64,000 nt of DNA. Source: Lichenicoccus roseus (GTDB taxonomy: Bacteria; Pseudomonadota; Alphaproteobacteria; Acetobacterales; Acetobacteraceae). The stretch is taken from NCBI RefSeq assembly GCF_005844085.1, contig NZ_VCDI01000001.1, positions 62,001 to 126,000 on the forward strand. The letters run 5' to 3'. Below, piece by piece: positions 21,605-30,839 of the stretch. The first letter of the stretch is position 1. Every line of letters starts with the position of its first letter. The translations under genes and the position numbers were made by a program. The notes under the pieces are model-generated. The model was not told where the DNA came from and ran no database searches. It was given only the letters and a program-made list of their open reading frames with translations.

Positions 21605-23101
21605 ATGCAGGCCTACCGGACACTGGAGAAGCGCTTCGCCCGGATCAGCGACGTCGAGAGCGCCCTTGGCATCCTGAACTGGGACAACGACACCATCATG
21701 CCGGCCGGCGCCGCCGGGCAACGCGCCGGGCAGGTCGCCACGCTGTCGGTGATCGCGCACGAGCTGATGACCGGGCCGGACATGCCGGACCTGCTGCAGG
21801 ACGCCTCCGCGGCAGGCGACGGGCTCGACGCCTGGCAGCGCGCCAACCTCGCCGAGATGCGCCGGCTGCACGCCCATTCCAGCGCGGTTCCGGCGGATCT
21901 GGTGGACGCCGCCTCCCGCGCCAACTCGGCCTGCGAGCGTGCCTGGCGGGAGGCACGTGCGAACAGCGACTTCAAGGCGCTGCTGCCGCTGCTGCAGGAG
22001 GTGCTGCTGCGCCAGCGCGACGTGGCGCAGGCCAAGGGCGCGGCGCTCGGGCTCGCCCCGTACGACGCGCTGCTCGACCTGTACGATCCCGGCAACCGCA
22101 TGGCGCTGATCGATCCGGTCTTCCGTGACCTCGCCGCCGGGCTGCCGGCGCTGCTCGGGCAGGTGCTCGAACACCAGTCCGCGCTGCCGGCGCCGCTGCC
22201 GCTGCAGGGTCCGTTTCCGGTCGAACTGCAGACCCGGCTCGCCGCACGGCTGATGCGGGCGGTCGGCTTCGACACCGGGCGCGGCCGGCTCGACACCAGC
22301 ACGCATCCCTTCTGCGGCGGCGGCAACGACGACGTTCGCATCACCACGCGCTACGACGAGGCCGATTTCGGCAGCAGCCTGATGGGCGTGCTGCACGAGA
22401 CCGGTCATGCGCTCTACGAGCAGGGCCGCCCGCGCGAGTGGCTGGCGCAGCCGGCGGGCCGCGCGCGCGGCATGACGATGCACGAGAGCCAGTCGCTGCT
22501 GATCGAGATGCAGGCGTGCCGCTCCCGCGAGTTCGTCGAGTTCCTGGCGCCGCTGGTGCGCGAGGCGTTCGACAGGGAGGGGCCGGAGTGGCAGGCGGAC
22601 AACCTGCATCGCCGGCTGACCCGTGTCTCGCCTGGCTTCATCCGCGTCGATGCAGACGAGGTGACGTATCCGGCGCATGTGCTGGTGCGCTATCGCCTGG
22701 AGACCGCACTGATCGCCGGCGACCTCGCCCTGGCGGACCTGCCCGGAGCCTTCGATGCCGGGATCCGCGACCTGCTCGGCATCGTCGTGCCGGACGACCG
22801 CCGCGGCTGCCTGCAGGACATCCATTGGCCGGCCGGCCTGTGGGGCTATTTTCCGACCTATACCCTCGGCGCCATCACCGCCGCCCAGTTGTTCGAAGCC
22901 GCGCGCAGGGCCAAGCCGGAAATACCGGCGCGGCTCGTCCAGGGTGACTTCCGGCCGCTGCTCGACTGGCTAAGGCCGAATGTGCACGAGCGCGGAAGCT
23001 CGGTCGGGACGGCGGAGATCGTGCGCGACGCCACCGGGTTCGATCTGACTGCCTCCATCTACCAGCGTCATCTGCGTCGCCGGTATCTGGACGCGGCCTG
23101 A
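21605..23101 (+). CDS. M32 metallocarboxypeptidase (carboxypeptidase Taq family)
   Basis: The 498-residue enzyme is the normal length for M32, zinc carboxypeptidases that release C-terminal residues in the cytoplasm. The zinc motif HETGH is at residues 264-268 in VLHETGHALYEQG. It is followed at the expected distance by GMTMHESQSLLIE, which supplies the third ligand (Glu). Other family blocks are the N-terminal LNWDNDTIMPAGA and the C-terminal GYFPTYTLGAITAAQLF. No signal peptide is visible. It is divergent from the TPR/GT9-like gene, and its upstream region includes the tandem repeat. Confidence 0.94.
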   Translation: MQAYRTLEKRFARISDVESALGILNWDNDTIMPAGAAGQRAGQVATLSVIAHELMTGPDMPDLLQDASAAGDGLDAWQRANLAEMRRLHAHSSAVPADLVDAASRANSACERAWREARANSDFKALLPLLQEVLLRQRDVAQAKGAALGLAPYDALLDLYDPGNRMALIDPVFRDLAAGLPALLGQVLEHQSALPAPLPLQGPFPVELQTRLAARLMRAVGFDTGRGRLDTSTHPFCGGGNDDVRITTRYDEADFGSSLMGVLHETGHALYEQGRPREWLAQPAGRARGMTMHESQSLLIEMQACRSREFVEFLAPLVREAFDREGPEWQADNLHRRLTRVSPGFIRVDADEVTYPAHVLVRYRLETALIAGDLALADLPGAFDAGIRDLLGIVVPDDRRGCLQDIHWPAGLWGYFPTYTLGAITAAQLFEAARRAKPEIPARLVQGDFRPLLDWLRPNVHERGSSVGTAEIVRDATGFDLTASIYQRHLRRRYLDAA

Positions 23102-23103
23102 AC

Positions 23104-23217
23104 TCAGTCCGGCGCAAGCATCAGTGCGGTGCTGGCGGCGGCCCCGGTCTCGCCTACCAACACGGTGCCGACGGCAAAGGTAACCAGCATTCCGGTGATG
23201 AGAACCAGCTTCGCCAC
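23104..23217 (-). CDS. Possible 37-residue hydrophobic peptide
   Basis: A minus-strand frame starts with GTG at 23217 and ends with TGA at 23104. It encodes a basic residue, then a single hydrophobic stretch (LVLITGMLVTFAVGTVLVG) and a short Ala-rich, acidic tail. That is the form of a one-TM small membrane protein. A purine-rich AAGGATCCAAGG lies just upstream. The stop is two bases from the M32 stop, in convergent orientation. I do not recognise it; it may be chance, since no homologue can be checked here. Confidence 0.3.
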   Translation of the reverse strand: MAKLVLITGMLVTFAVGTVLVGETGAAASTALMLAPD

Positions 23218-23292
23218 GGCCTTGGATCCTTGTGGATGAGTGCGCCTATGTGGTCGATAAGATGCCGGCACCGGTCGGGTTCATGTCGGAAG

Positions 23293-24498
23293 ATGGACGT
23301 CCCGTCACGCTTGCATGAGGTTGCGGCGCTCGCGCTGGCGCTGGCGCTGGTCACAAATCCGGCACGTGCCGACCCGCCGCCGGTCTCGCCGCCGCCCACG
23401 CCGGCTCCGCAATCCCCGCCGCCCCCCGAAGCCGCTCCTGCCGACCGGCTGACCCTGCTCGGCAGCAGCGACAAGCTGTCCTGGAATGGCGTCGCGATCG
23501 CGCCCGACGGCCGCATCTTCGTCGAATTCCCGCGCATCACCGGCTCGCCCGGCCCGTCGCTCGCAATCCTGAACCACGACGAGGCCAACCACACCGACAG
23601 CCTGACCGCCTATCCCGGCAGCGGCTGGAACGACTGGAGCGCCACCGCGAAGACGGACCCGGCGCAGGGCTTCGTCGACCTGAACGCGGTGCATCTGGGC
23701 CCCGAAAACAGCCTGTGGGCAGTCGATACCGGCGCCCCCGGCTTCGGCAGGCAGCCGCTGCCGGGGGCCACCAAGCTGGTGCGCATCGACCTCGCCACCA
23801 ACAAGGTCAGCCGTGTCTACGTCCTGCCGCCGGACGTGCTGGCGCCGAAGAGCATGATCGACGACGTGCGCTTCCACGGCTCGCTCGCCTACATCACCGA
23901 TGCGGGCTCACCTGGCCTGATCGTGCTCGACCTCGCCACCGGGCATGCGCGGCGCGTGCTGGACCACGATCCGTCGACCACCGCCCAGCGGCCGATCGTG
24001 GTGGATGGCGAGACCCTGAAGGGCCCGGACAACAAGCCGGTCATGATCCACGCCGACCAGCTGGAGGTCACCCCGGACGGCGCCTACCTGTACTACCAGC
24101 CGCTCTGCGGCCCGCTGTACCGGATCGCCACCGCGCTGCTGGACGATCCGAAGGCGACCACGCAGGCGGTCGCGGCGGGCGTGGAGTTCTGGTACGACAC
24201 GCCTGCGCTCGGCGGCACCGCCATCGGGCCGGACGGCACGCTCTACCTGGACGATGTCGAGAACGACAGCGTGCTCAGCCTCGATCCCGGGCGCCGGCTT
24301 GCCACCATCATCCGGGATCCGCGCCTGCACTGGGCGGATGCGCCGTTCCTGCAGGGCGGCGTGCTCACCCTGCCGGTGCCGCAGCTCGACCGCGCGGCGG
24401 TATTCCATCACAACCACTCGCAGATCCAGTATCCGGTGGGACTGTACGCCCTGCACCTGCCGCAACCGCAGCCGGCGCCAGCCCATCACGACCGATGA
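23293..24498 (+). CDS. Secreted major royal jelly protein (MRJP/Yellow)-family beta-propeller
   Basis: The 401-residue protein has a signal peptide ending near ARA|D (about residue 27) and a Pro-rich linker to about residue 50. A six-bladed propeller-like body follows. Family-like blocks include LSWNGVAIAPDGRIFVEFPR, FVDLNAVHLG, LWAVDTG, SMIDDVRFHG, AYITDAG and LLDLATG-type sequences, HADQLEVTPDGAYLYY and GGTAIGPDGTLYL. Bacterial MRJP proteins are SMP-30/gluconolactonase-like and probably extracytoplasmic; enzymatic activity is not established. The ATG at 23293 starts the signal peptide. It stands 51 bases before thrC in the same direction. Confidence 0.82.
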   Translation: MDVPSRLHEVAALALALALVTNPARADPPPVSPPPTPAPQSPPPPEAAPADRLTLLGSSDKLSWNGVAIAPDGRIFVEFPRITGSPGPSLAILNHDEANHTDSLTAYPGSGWNDWSATAKTDPAQGFVDLNAVHLGPENSLWAVDTGAPGFGRQPLPGATKLVRIDLATNKVSRVYVLPPDVLAPKSMIDDVRFHGSLAYITDAGSPGLIVLDLATGHARRVLDHDPSTTAQRPIVVDGETLKGPDNKPVMIHADQLEVTPDGAYLYYQPLCGPLYRIATALLDDPKATTQAVAAGVEFWYDTPALGGTAIGPDGTLYLDDVENDSVLSLDPGRRLATIIRDPRLHWADAPFLQGGVLTLPVPQLDRAAVFHHNHSQIQYPVGLYALHLPQPQPAPAHHDR

Positions 24499-24549
24499 TG
24501 CTGCCATGCACTTCGCTTTAGCCTGCACCGGGGCTATGTGTGACGGCGT

Positions 24550-25962
24550 ATGACCGACACGATGCGCTACGTCTCCACCCGCGGACAGGCCCCGGTTCGC
24601 GATTTCGCGGGCGTGCTGCTGGCCGGCCTTGCCGAAGATGGCGGCCTCTATGTCCCCGAGACCTGGCCGACCCTGCGGCCCGACGACTGGCGCGCGCTGC
24701 GCGGCCTGCCGTATCAGGAGCTCGCCACCCGCATCCTGGCGCCGTTCGCCGCCGGCTCCATCGACGAGGCAACGCTGCGCCGCCTGTGCGGGCGCGCCTA
24801 TGCCGGCTTCAACCACCCCGCCATCGTGCCTCTGGTGCAGCTCGATGGCGAGCTGTTCGTGCAGGAGCTGTTCCACGGGCCGACGCTGGCCTTCAAGGAC
24901 ATGGCAATGCAGCTGCTCGGCGGGCTGTTCGACCATGTGCTGGAACGCGAGGATGCGCGCGTCACCATCGTCGGCGCCACCTCGGGCGATACCGGCTCGG
25001 CCGCCATCGAGGCCTGCCGCGACCGCGAGCGCATCCAGGTGGTGATCCTGCATCCGGAGGGCCGCACCAGCGAGGTGCAGCGCCGGCAGATGACCACGGT
25101 GCTGTCGCGCAACATCGACAACCTCGCCATCGACGGCAGCTTCGACGACTGCCAGGACCTGGTGAAGGCGATGTTCGCCGACGCGCCGTTCCGCGCCGAG
25201 ATGCAGCTGTCGGCGGTGAACTCGATCAACTGGGCCCGGGTGGCGGCGCAGATCCCGTACTATGTCGCCGCAGCCCTGGCCCTGGGCGCACCCGACCGCG
25301 AGGTCTGCTTCGCGGTGCCCACGGGGAATTTCGGCAACGTGCTGGCGGCCTGGGCGGCGCGTCGCATGGGCCTGCCGGTGCGCCACCTCGCCATCGGCTC
25401 GAACCACAACGACATCCTGGCGCGCTTCCTTGCCGGCAACGACATGAGCATGCGCGACGTGACGCCGAGCCTGTCGCCCTCGATGGACATCCAGGTCAGC
25501 TCGAACTTCGAGCGCCTGCTGTTCGAGCTGCTCGACCGCGACGCCGCGGCCTGCGCGCGCATCATGACCGGCTTTCGCGCGACCGGCCGCATGCAGGTGC
25601 CGGACGCCGCCTGGCGCAAGGCCAGCGCCCTGTTCCACGGTCTCAGCCTGGACGACGACGCGACCTCCGGGGCGATCCGCCGCCTGCATGACGAAGCAGG
25701 CTATCTCGCCGACCCGCACAGCATCATCGGCATCGAGGCCGGCCGGCGGCATGCGGTGGCGGGCATCCCCACCATCGCGATGGGCACCGCGCATCCCGCC
25801 AAGTTCCCCGAGGCGATCCGGCGCGCCACCGGCCTCGTTCCGGCTTTGCCGCCGCACCTCGCCGACCTGTATGAGCGTGAGGAACGTTACCGCCGCGTGC
25901 CGAACCGGCTCGACGCCGTCGAGGCGGCGGTTCGTGCCGCCCTGTTCAAGAACGCCGCCTGA
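24550..25962 (+). CDS. thrC: Threonine synthase
   Basis: This PLP enzyme converts O-phosphohomoserine to threonine, the last step of threonine synthesis. The 470-residue protein is the long (class II, fungal/proteobacterial) form. The N-terminus reads MRYVSTRGQAP and DGGLYVPE. The PLP lysine is Lys116 in GPTLAFKDMAMQ. The phosphate loop is GATSGDTGSAAIEA, followed by MTTVLSRNIDNLAIDGSFDD, all family signatures. It is followed after 36 bases by the M16 peptidase, a gene order widespread in alphaproteobacteria, where the pair usually lies next to surf1. Confidence 0.96.
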   Translation: MTDTMRYVSTRGQAPVRDFAGVLLAGLAEDGGLYVPETWPTLRPDDWRALRGLPYQELATRILAPFAAGSIDEATLRRLCGRAYAGFNHPAIVPLVQLDGELFVQELFHGPTLAFKDMAMQLLGGLFDHVLEREDARVTIVGATSGDTGSAAIEACRDRERIQVVILHPEGRTSEVQRRQMTTVLSRNIDNLAIDGSFDDCQDLVKAMFADAPFRAEMQLSAVNSINWARVAAQIPYYVAAALALGAPDREVCFAVPTGNFGNVLAAWAARRMGLPVRHLAIGSNHNDILARFLAGNDMSMRDVTPSLSPSMDIQVSSNFERLLFELLDRDAAACARIMTGFRATGRMQVPDAAWRKASALFHGLSLDDDATSGAIRRLHDEAGYLADPHSIIGIEAGRRHAVAGIPTIAMGTAHPAKFPEAIRRATGLVPALPPHLADLYEREERYRRVPNRLDAVEAAVRAALFKNAA

Positions 25963-25998
25963 CCGTACGACTGCTCTCCGCTCCCCTCTAGGAACCCT

Positions 25999-27264
25999 AT
26001 GAACGACCTCATCAACGTGACCCGCCTGCCCTCCGGCCTGCTCGTCGTCAGCGAGCGCATGGACCGGGTCGAGACCGTCTCCTTCGGCGCCTATGTCGCC
26101 AGCGGCACGCGCAACGAGGCGGCGGAAGAAAACGGCGTCTCGCACTTCCTCGAGCACATGGCCTTCAAGGGCACCGCGACCCGGTCGGCGGCGCAGATCG
26201 CCGAGGAGATCGAGAATGTCGGCGGCCACATCAACGCCTACACCGCACGCGAGCAGACCGCGTACTACGTGAAGCTGCTCAAGGAGGACCTGGCGCTGGG
26301 GGCCGACATCATCGGCGACATCCTGACCAACAGCAGCTTCGCGCCCGAGGAACTGGAGCGCGAGCGCGGCGTGATCCTGCAGGAGATCGGCCAGGCCAAC
26401 GACACGCCCGACGACATCATCTTCGACCATTTCCAGGAAGCCGCCTTCCCGGGCCAGCCGATGGGCCGGCCGACGCTTGGCACCGACAGCCTGATACGCA
26501 ACATGCAGCGCAGCTCGCTGACCGCTTACATGCGCCAGCACTACACCACCGGCAACGTCGTGGTGGCCGCCGCCGGCAACCTGCACCACGAGCAGGTGGT
26601 GACGCTCGCCGAGCGGCATTTCGCGGGGCTGACCACCAGCACGCCGGAGGCGCTGCTTCCCGGCACCTACAAGGGCGGTGAGTTCCGCGAGCAGCGCGAA
26701 CTCGACCAGGTGCATATCGTGCTCGGCTTTCCGTCCGTCGGTTACGGCCATGCCGACTACTACCCGGTGCTGCTGCTCTCCACCCTGCTCGGCGGCGGCA
26801 TGTCGTCGCGGCTGTTCCAGGAAGTGCGCGAGAAGCGCGGGCTGGTCTATTCGGTGTATTCGTTCAACTCGCCGTTCATGGATGGCGGCCTGTTCGGCAT
26901 CTATGCCGGCACCGGCGAGGACGAGGCGCGCGACCTGCTGCCGGTCACCATCGAGGAGCTGCACAAGGTGCAGCACGCCATCCGCCAGGACGAGCTCGAC
27001 CGCGCCCGCGCGCAGGTGAAGTCCAGCCTGCTGATGTCGCTGGAATCCACCGGTTCGCGCTGCGAGCAGCTTGCCCGCCAGCTGCAGATCTTCGGCCGGC
27101 TGATCCCGACCGCGGAGACGGTGGCGAAGCTGAACGCGGTGAGCATCGAGGACGTGCAGCGTGCCGCGGCGAGGCTGTTCCGCGGAACGCCGACGCTCGC
27201 CTCGATCGGCCCGGCCACGCACATCCCGACCCTGGGCGACATCGCTGACAAGCTCGCGGCATGA
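25999..27264 (+). CDS. M16-family zinc peptidase (processing-peptidase-like)
   Basis: The 421-residue protein has the inverted zinc motif H-x-x-E-H in SHFLEHMAFKG (His49, Glu52, His53), and a downstream Glu in LERERGVILQEI as third ligand. The C-terminal half has the glycine-rich LLSTLLGGGMSSRLFQEVREK typical of M16B peptidases related to the mitochondrial processing peptidase beta subunit. Its substrates in bacteria are uncertain. Its last four bases overlap the pmbA start (ATGA at 27261-27264), so the two are translationally coupled. Confidence 0.94.
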   Translation: MNDLINVTRLPSGLLVVSERMDRVETVSFGAYVASGTRNEAAEENGVSHFLEHMAFKGTATRSAAQIAEEIENVGGHINAYTAREQTAYYVKLLKEDLALGADIIGDILTNSSFAPEELERERGVILQEIGQANDTPDDIIFDHFQEAAFPGQPMGRPTLGTDSLIRNMQRSSLTAYMRQHYTTGNVVVAAAGNLHHEQVVTLAERHFAGLTTSTPEALLPGTYKGGEFREQRELDQVHIVLGFPSVGYGHADYYPVLLLSTLLGGGMSSRLFQEVREKRGLVYSVYSFNSPFMDGGLFGIYAGTGEDEARDLLPVTIEELHKVQHAIRQDELDRARAQVKSSLLMSLESTGSRCEQLARQLQIFGRLIPTAETVAKLNAVSIEDVQRAAARLFRGTPTLASIGPATHIPTLGDIADKLAA

Positions 27265-28610
27265 GCGGTGCAACGGACGCCGGCGAGGGCCTGATCGAAC
27301 GCCTGGTTTCGCTCGCCAGGAGTGCCGGGGCTGATGCCGCGGATGCGGTGCTGATACGCAGCACTGCGGTTGGCGTGCAGGTGCGTCAGGGCAAGACCGA
27401 GGAGCTGGAGCGCTCCGAGAGCAGCGATGTCGGCCTGCGCGTGTTCGTGGGCGGGCGCAGCGCCATCGTCTCGGCCACCAGCCTGGATCCGTCGCGCTTC
27501 GAGGCGCTGGCGGAGCAGGCGATCGCGATGGCCCGGGTGGTGCCGGAGGATCGCTGGGCCGGCCTGTGCGACGCATCCGCGCCCGGGATCTTCGATGCCG
27601 CCGGGCTCGAGCTCGCGGATCCGACCGAGCCGGACATGGCTGCCCTGGTGACGCGCGCCGGCATCGCCGAGGCGGCGGCGCTGGCGGTCACGGGCGTCGC
27701 CAACTCGCTCGGCGCCTCCGCCAGCTTCGGCCGCACCGAGGTGGTGCTGGCGACCTCACGCGGCTTCACCGGCCGCTATGCACGCACCAGCCATTCGGTC
27801 TCGGCCGCGGTGCTGGCCGGGTCCGGCACCACCATGCAGCGCGACTACGATGGCCACAGCGTGGTGTTCCTGGAGGATCTCGACGATCCGGCGACGATCG
27901 GCCACAGCGCCGGCGAGCGTGCGGTGGCGCGCATGCATCCGACCAAGCCGAAGACCGGCCGGATGCCGGTGGTCTACGACCCGCGCGTATCGGGCAGCCT
28001 GCTCGGCCATCTCGCCGGAGCCATCAACGGCGCCGCGGTGGCGCGCGGAACCTCGTTCCTGAAGGACCGCATGGGCGCCCGCATCCTCCGCGAGGGGCTG
28101 CATGTGACCGACGATCCGCGTCGCCGGCGTGGCCTGCGTTCGCGCCCGTTCGACGGCGAAGGGGTTGCGACCAGTGCACTGGTGCTGGTCGAGGACGGCA
28201 TCCTGCGGAGCTGGGTGCTCGACGGCCGCAGCGCCCGGCAGCTCGGCCTCGCCACCAACGGCCATGCCTCGCGCGGCCCGTCCTCGCCGCCCGGCCCGTC
28301 CATCACAAATCTCAGCCTGTCGCCGGGAGCGCTGACGCCGGCCGAGCTAATGGCCGACATACGCGAGGGGCTCTACATCACCGAGATGATGGGCTCGGCG
28401 GTGAACGGCATCACCGGCGACTACAGCCGCGGCGCCTCCGGCTTCATGATCCGCGACGGCGCGCTGGCCGAGCCGGTGGCCGAGATCACGGTTGCCGGGA
28501 ACCTGCTGCCGATGCTGGCGGAAATGACGCCGGCGAACGACCTCACGTTCCGGCGCGGCACCGACGCGCCGACGATCCGGATCGACGGACTGACGGTGGC
28601 GGGGGCCTGA
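27261..28610 (+). CDS. pmbA: TldD/PmbA-family metallopeptidase (TldE-like)
   Basis: The 449-residue protein has the PmbA/TldE layout. The N-terminal part has VRQGKTEELERSESSDVGLRVFV-type sequence (ending V-G-L-R-V-F-V), and the middle has MPVVYDPRVSGSLLGHL. Near the C-terminus are GLYITEMMGSAVNGITGDYS and GASGFMIRDG. The heterodimer TldD-TldE trims peptides such as microcin B17 and antitoxin CcdA; PmbA itself lacks the HExxxH zinc motif, which is also not seen here. The ATGA overlap with the M16 gene suggests coupled synthesis of two proteolysis proteins. No tldD is in the window. Confidence 0.88.
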   Translation: MSGATDAGEGLIERLVSLARSAGADAADAVLIRSTAVGVQVRQGKTEELERSESSDVGLRVFVGGRSAIVSATSLDPSRFEALAEQAIAMARVVPEDRWAGLCDASAPGIFDAAGLELADPTEPDMAALVTRAGIAEAAALAVTGVANSLGASASFGRTEVVLATSRGFTGRYARTSHSVSAAVLAGSGTTMQRDYDGHSVVFLEDLDDPATIGHSAGERAVARMHPTKPKTGRMPVVYDPRVSGSLLGHLAGAINGAAVARGTSFLKDRMGARILREGLHVTDDPRRRRGLRSRPFDGEGVATSALVLVEDGILRSWVLDGRSARQLGLATNGHASRGPSSPPGPSITNLSLSPGALTPAELMADIREGLYITEMMGSAVNGITGDYSRGASGFMIRDGALAEPVAEITVAGNLLPMLAEMTPANDLTFRRGTDAPTIRIDGLTVAGA

Positions 28611-28633
28611 GGTCCGGCGCCGGAGCAACGCCG

Positions 28634-29680
28634 GTGAGGCGCCGTTCGCATCTGTTCGCCGGCGTCGTTCTCACAGTGCTCCTCGGTCTCTCCACCGGCC
28701 ATGCCCGCGCCGGCGCGCAGGGCTTCGTTGCGGAGACCTATGGGCAGCCGCACCAGCTCGTAGCGGTACGGGGCACGCGACGGCTCAACCTCGTCTGTCT
28801 CGGGCAGGGCACGCCGACGGTGGTGTTCCTGTCCGGGCTCGGCAGCGGCACCTTCGACTGGCGCCGCGTGCAGCCGGCGGTCGGCAGGCTGACCCGGGCC
28901 TGCGCCTACGACCGCGCCGGCTACGGGTTCAGCGACCCGCTCGACGGACCGGCGGATGCGGATAATGCCCGCTCTGACCTGCATGCGCTGCTGCGCGCAA
29001 CGATGCCCGGCCGGGTCATCCTGGTGGGCCACTCTCTGGGCGGCCTGTATGCGACGCTGTATGCCGAGGCCTACCCGAAGGACCTCGCCGGCCTGGTGCT
29101 GGTCGATCCGGCCTTCCCCGGCCAGACCCGGGCGATCGCACGAGCCGTGGGACCATCCGCCGCGCGCAAGCTCGCCGGCTGGCAGGCGGCGCAGATCGCC
29201 ATGCAGGAAGAATGCGTCGTGCTGGCGCGGCGCGGCCTGTTGTCCACGCCGGCGGAGGCCGGGTCCGCTTGCCTCGACAATCCGGCGAATGCCGACTCTG
29301 ACGTGCATCGGGATATCAACCGGGAAGCGATCACCGCCGCCTACGAGAGTGCGGTCGAGTCCGAGCTTCGGAACGCCAACCTGGCGGACGCCAGCGGACG
29401 GACGCGAGACGATCTCGAGGCGGCGCGCACGCGCGCTTCGCTTGGGTCGCTGCCGGTGGTGGTCCTTACGCACGGGGATGGCTCCGGGCTTCCAGGCCTC
29501 GACGCGGGCCAGCTGGCGCGCGAGGCGGCTGCCTGGAAGGCGGGCCACGATGCAATCGCAAGGCTCTCGAGCGATGGCGCCAGCATCGTCGTCCCGCAGG
29601 CTGGCCACTTCATCCAGCTCGACCAGCCCGGCATCGTGATCGAGCAGATCGCGCGTATTCTTGCGAAGGCACGTCGCTAG
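28634..29680 (+). CDS. Secreted alpha/beta hydrolase (paralogue of the one at 12884)
   Basis: The 348-residue protein starts at a GTG (28634) with GGAGCAAC a few bases upstream, and has a signal peptide ending near ARA|G (about residue 27). Core motifs: FLSGLGSG, YDRAGYGFSD, nucleophile elbow GHSLGG with Ser134, LVLVDPAFPGQ, and late His in PQAGHFIQ. Length and domain order match the 12884 protein, with long identical blocks, so the two are paralogues. It follows pmbA by 23 bases and may be co-transcribed. Likely a periplasmic esterase or lipase of unknown substrate. Confidence 0.8.
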   Translation: MRRRSHLFAGVVLTVLLGLSTGHARAGAQGFVAETYGQPHQLVAVRGTRRLNLVCLGQGTPTVVFLSGLGSGTFDWRRVQPAVGRLTRACAYDRAGYGFSDPLDGPADADNARSDLHALLRATMPGRVILVGHSLGGLYATLYAEAYPKDLAGLVLVDPAFPGQTRAIARAVGPSAARKLAGWQAAQIAMQEECVVLARRGLLSTPAEAGSACLDNPANADSDVHRDINREAITAAYESAVESELRNANLADASGRTRDDLEAARTRASLGSLPVVVLTHGDGSGLPGLDAGQLAREAAAWKAGHDAIARLSSDGASIVVPQAGHFIQLDQPGIVIEQIARILAKARR

Positions 29681-29721
29681 GGTGCCGAGTGGCCGCCACT
29701 CGCGGACCGGAGCTCCCCGAC

Positions 29722-30828
29722 CTATCGCCACGGCGTGACGGCGCTGCCGCCGAAGACCAGGTGCCGGCGCGCTTCCGGAGTAGACAGGCCGTAGACCAGG
29801 CCGGCCTGCGGCGCACTGGCAGCTTCGAGCGCGGCACTCGCCGCGGCAGGCAGGCGCAGGCCGGCCGCGGCGATGTTGTCCCGCAGCTGCGACGGACGGC
29901 TGACGCCCAGCAGTGCCGTGTCCACGCCGGGCCGGGAGAGCACCCAGGCCAGCGCCACCCGCGCCGGGCTGGTCTCCAGGCTGCGGGCGACGTCGCGCAC
30001 GGCTTCGACGATCTTCCAGTTGCGTTCGGTGAACAGCGTGTCGCCGAACGGGTTGGCACCGTCGAGCCGCCTGTCGCCCTCGGGCCGCGCCGCCCCATCG
30101 CCGGCATCGCTGGGCAGGCCGCCGGCACGCGGACCAGCCGCCGCCACCGCCGCCCGGTCGTACTTGCCGGTCAGCAACCCGTAGGCGAGCGGGCTCCAGG
30201 GCACCATGCCGAGGCCCATCGCGCGGGCAAGCGGCAGGTGTTCCGCCTCCACCTCGCGGTTCACCAGCGAATAGAAATACTGCAGGGCGATCGGCCCCGG
30301 ACGCCCATGCGCGGTGGCCAGGGTGGCGACCTGCGCGACATACCAGGCCGGTGCGTTCGAGATGCCCCAGTATCGTATCTTGCCGGCGCGTACGAGGCCG
30401 GACATGGTCTCCAGCAACTCCCCGGCCGGCGTCACCGAATCCCAGACGTGCACCCAGTAGAGGTCGACATGTCCGGTGCGGAGCCGACGCAACGACCCGT
30501 CCAGGGCTGCGTGAACATGGACCGCGCCGTTGCCGCCGGCGTGCGGCCCACGCCCGGTCGCAAAGCCGGACTTGGTCGCGATGACCAGGCTGTCGCGCCG
30601 GCCGCGGTCGGCGATGATGGCGCCCAGCATCTCCTCGCCGGCACCGCCCGCATAGACATCGGCGGTGTCGACCAGGTTGCCGCCGGCTTCAACATAGGCG
30701 TCGAACACCGCCTCGGCCTCAGGGCGTCGCATGCCCCAGCGTCCGACCCCGAAGGTCATCGTGCCCAGGGCGAGCGGGCTGACCACCAGCCCGGAGCGGC
30801 CAAGCGTGCGGTAATCGGTCAATGACAT
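29722..30828 (-). CDS. Aldo/keto reductase (YajO/Tas-like)
   Basis: The 368-residue NADPH-dependent (beta/alpha)8-barrel oxidoreductase contains the AKR tetrad in order: Asp in VDTADVYAGG, Tyr in the same block, Lys in VIATKSGF, and His in LYWVHVWD. Family markers GISNAPAWYVAQ and WSPLAYGLLTGKYDR follow. An unusual insertion rich in Gly, Ala and Asp (about residues 225-255) lengthens it beyond the usual 320-350. Start choice: ATG at 30828 gives the common MSLTDYRTLGRSGL start; ATG at 30843 (MEFTS) is also possible and lies in a palindrome arm. It is divergent from a TetR gene that probably represses it. Confidence 0.88.
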   Translation of the reverse strand: MSLTDYRTLGRSGLVVSPLALGTMTFGVGRWGMRRPEAEAVFDAYVEAGGNLVDTADVYAGGAGEEMLGAIIADRGRRDSLVIATKSGFATGRGPHAGGNGAVHVHAALDGSLRRLRTGHVDLYWVHVWDSVTPAGELLETMSGLVRAGKIRYWGISNAPAWYVAQVATLATAHGRPGPIALQYFYSLVNREVEAEHLPLARAMGLGMVPWSPLAYGLLTGKYDRAAVAAAGPRAGGLPSDAGDGAARPEGDRRLDGANPFGDTLFTERNWKIVEAVRDVARSLETSPARVALAWVLSRPGVDTALLGVSRPSQLRDNIAAAGLRLPAAASAALEAASAPQAGLVYGLSTPEARRHLVFGGSAVTPWR

Positions 30829-30839
30829 CGAAGTGAATT

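Noticed and set aside
18484-22128. A 1214-codon plus-strand open frame across the TPR/GT9-like operon
   Set aside because: It is antisense to three recognised genes and shows no domain. Its end overlaps the M32 gene in a wrong frame.
23908-27576. A 1222-codon minus-strand open frame under thrC, M16 and pmbA
   Set aside because: It is the shadow of three recognised genes. It has low-complexity composition and no family motif.
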